In this document: positions 5,744 through 6,334 of the stretch, piece by piece
Numbering within the stretch: position 1 is the first letter of the stretch
How the letters are laid out: each line of letters begins with the position of its first letter
Assembly: GCA_003170575.1 (NCBI GenBank)
Contig: PMZB01000003.1
Span: 1 to 6,334, forward strand
Reading direction: 5' to 3'
From: Chlamydiia bacterium
Lineage (GTDB): Bacteria > Chlamydiota > Chlamydiia > Chlamydiales > FEN-1388
DNA length: 6,334 nt
Notes under the pieces: model-generated
The model's database searches: none
What the model saw: the letters and a program-made list of their open reading frames with translations, nothing else
Told to the model about the DNA's origin: nothing
Made by a program: the position numbers and the translations under genes

Positions 5744-6259
5744 GTGAAGCATGAAAAACAACTGCTCTTGGATGACATGCAAGGGCAAATTAAAAAGTCT
5801 GGCACTTTTATTATTGCCAGGTATCAAGGTCTGAAAAGTGCACGTGCCTATGAGTTTCGAAGAGAACTCAATAAAAAGGGTGCGTACTTTGAAGTTGTAC
5901 GAAAGCGAATGCTTATTCAAGCTTCGAAGAATTTAGGTCTGGAATTTAACCCTGAACTTCTTCCAGGTCACATAGGGCTCATTTTGGGCGCAGCTGATCC
6001 ATTAGAAACGACCAAAACTGTTGTTAAATTCAGCGAAGAAAACGAAAATGCTTTTGAGCTTTTGGGCGCCTTTATTGATGGGCAAAAAATCTCAGGAGAA
6101 GATGTCCGCCGTCTGGCAACATTGCCAGGCAAGGATCAAATGCGTGCTGAGTTGTTGGGTCTTTTGACAGCTCCTGCAGCGCAATTGCTGACAGTATTTG
6201 AGGCGCTCCTTTCAGGAGTGGTTCATTGTATTGACAGTAAATCGTGTGAGATGAAGTGA
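5744..6259 (+). CDS. rplJ: 50S ribosomal protein L10 (GTG start)
   Basis: L10 anchors the L7/L12 dimers to the ribosome at the base of the factor-binding stalk. The 171-residue product is slightly longer than the 165 of E. coli. Its N-terminal rRNA-binding domain has the family pattern YQGL....A...R..L...GA.F.VV+..+...A (27-60). LATLPGKDQMRAELLGLLTA (124-143) leads into the C-terminal helix that binds L7/L12. The start must be GTG at 5744: GAGG at 5731-5734 is nine bases upstream, the ATG at 5751 is out of frame, and the next in-frame ATG would remove 11 residues. It begins six bases after the rplA stop. In other bacteria L10 with L7/L12 regulates this part of the operon; no such site was identified here. 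Confidence 0.96.
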   Translation: MKHEKQLLLDDMQGQIKKSGTFIIARYQGLKSARAYEFRRELNKKGAYFEVVRKRMLIQASKNLGLEFNPELLPGHIGLILGAADPLETTKTVVKFSEENENAFELLGAFIDGQKISGEDVRRLATLPGKDQMRAELLGLLTAPAAQLLTVFEALLSGVVHCIDSKSCEMK

Positions 6260-6324
6260 GCATAAAAGCCTTTAACGAAGCATATAAAGTTGTTTATTTT
6301 TTTTTAAATTGAGAGGAATTTTCT
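6260..6324 (+). promoter_or_regulatory. rplJ-rplL spacer with T9 run and strong ribosome binding site
   Basis: The 65-nt spacer contains a weak five-bp pairing (CTTTA 6270-6274 with TAAAG 6285-6289), a run of nine T's (6297-6305) and GAGAGGAA (6311-6318). The last is a good ribosome binding site for the GTG at 6325. The stem is too weak for efficient termination and is not adjacent to the T-run. The U-rich stretch ahead of the site may instead favour translation of L7/L12, which is needed in several copies per ribosome; that is inference. Confidence 0.4.
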
Positions 6325-6334
6325 GTGAGCAAGA
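6325..6334 (+). CDS. rplL: Start of 50S ribosomal protein L7/L12 (partial, cut by window end)
   Basis: Only GTG AGC AAG A (Met-Ser-Lys...) is present. The assignment rests on position: rplL follows rplJ almost universally, and the strong GAGAGGAA site lies six bases upstream at normal spacing. A GTG start would match that of rplJ. The residues themselves are too few to confirm identity. Confidence 0.7.

Noticed and set aside
6270..6305. Intrinsic terminator or attenuator between rplJ and rplL
   Set aside because: The only stem is five A/U-rich pairs, seven bases away from the T9 run, far too weak to terminate within an essential operon.

Overview
The window reads as chromosomal DNA of a member of the phylum Chlamydiae, probably a Chlamydia-related ('environmental') lineage such as Waddlia/Criblamydia/Simkania rather than Chlamydia itself. 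The evidence is the gene order tRNA-Thr, tuf, tRNA-Trp, secE, nusG, rplK, rplA, rplJ, rplL and an EF-Tu that resembles the chlamydial form as I remember it (for example the [20 protein letters not shown] stretch) but with many substitutions. Moderate base composition and tRNA genes without an encoded CCA also fit. The genus is a guess; no database was searched.

Layout, all on the + strand. (1) 5-1606: an unrecognised 533-residue protein built from two diverged copies of a roughly 190-200 residue unit; its true start may lie left of the window. (2) 1607-1873: a 267-nt gap with a weak hairpin after the stop, possible promoter elements and a short hairpin just before the tRNA. (3) 1874-3158: tRNA-Thr(GGT) and tuf, 25 nt apart and presumably one transcript. 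(4) 3159-3370: a GC-rich hairpin, then a 165-nt segment bounded by a perfect 23-bp inverted repeat. (5) 3371-4299: tRNA-Trp(CCA), secE and nusG, closed by an intrinsic terminator at 4308-4341. (6) 4342-4597: two consecutive structured segments, a 12-bp stem at 4346-4404 and a 160-nt inverted-repeat element at 4410-4569, forming or preceding the rplK leader. (7) 4598-6334: rplK-rplA-rplJ, tightly packed, then a 65-nt spacer with a T9 run and the first codons of what should be rplL.

The genes form a transcription-translation core. EF-Tu delivers aminoacyl-tRNA to the ribosome, the two tRNAs supply Thr and Trp, SecE is part of the protein-export channel, NusG couples RNA polymerase to Rho or the ribosome, and L11, L1, L10 and L7/L12 form the two mobile stalks of the large subunit. 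These genes look ordinary. The unusual content is between them: two long inverted-repeat elements of nearly equal length (165 and 160 nt), each just upstream of the next group of genes, and the two-repeat protein at the left end.
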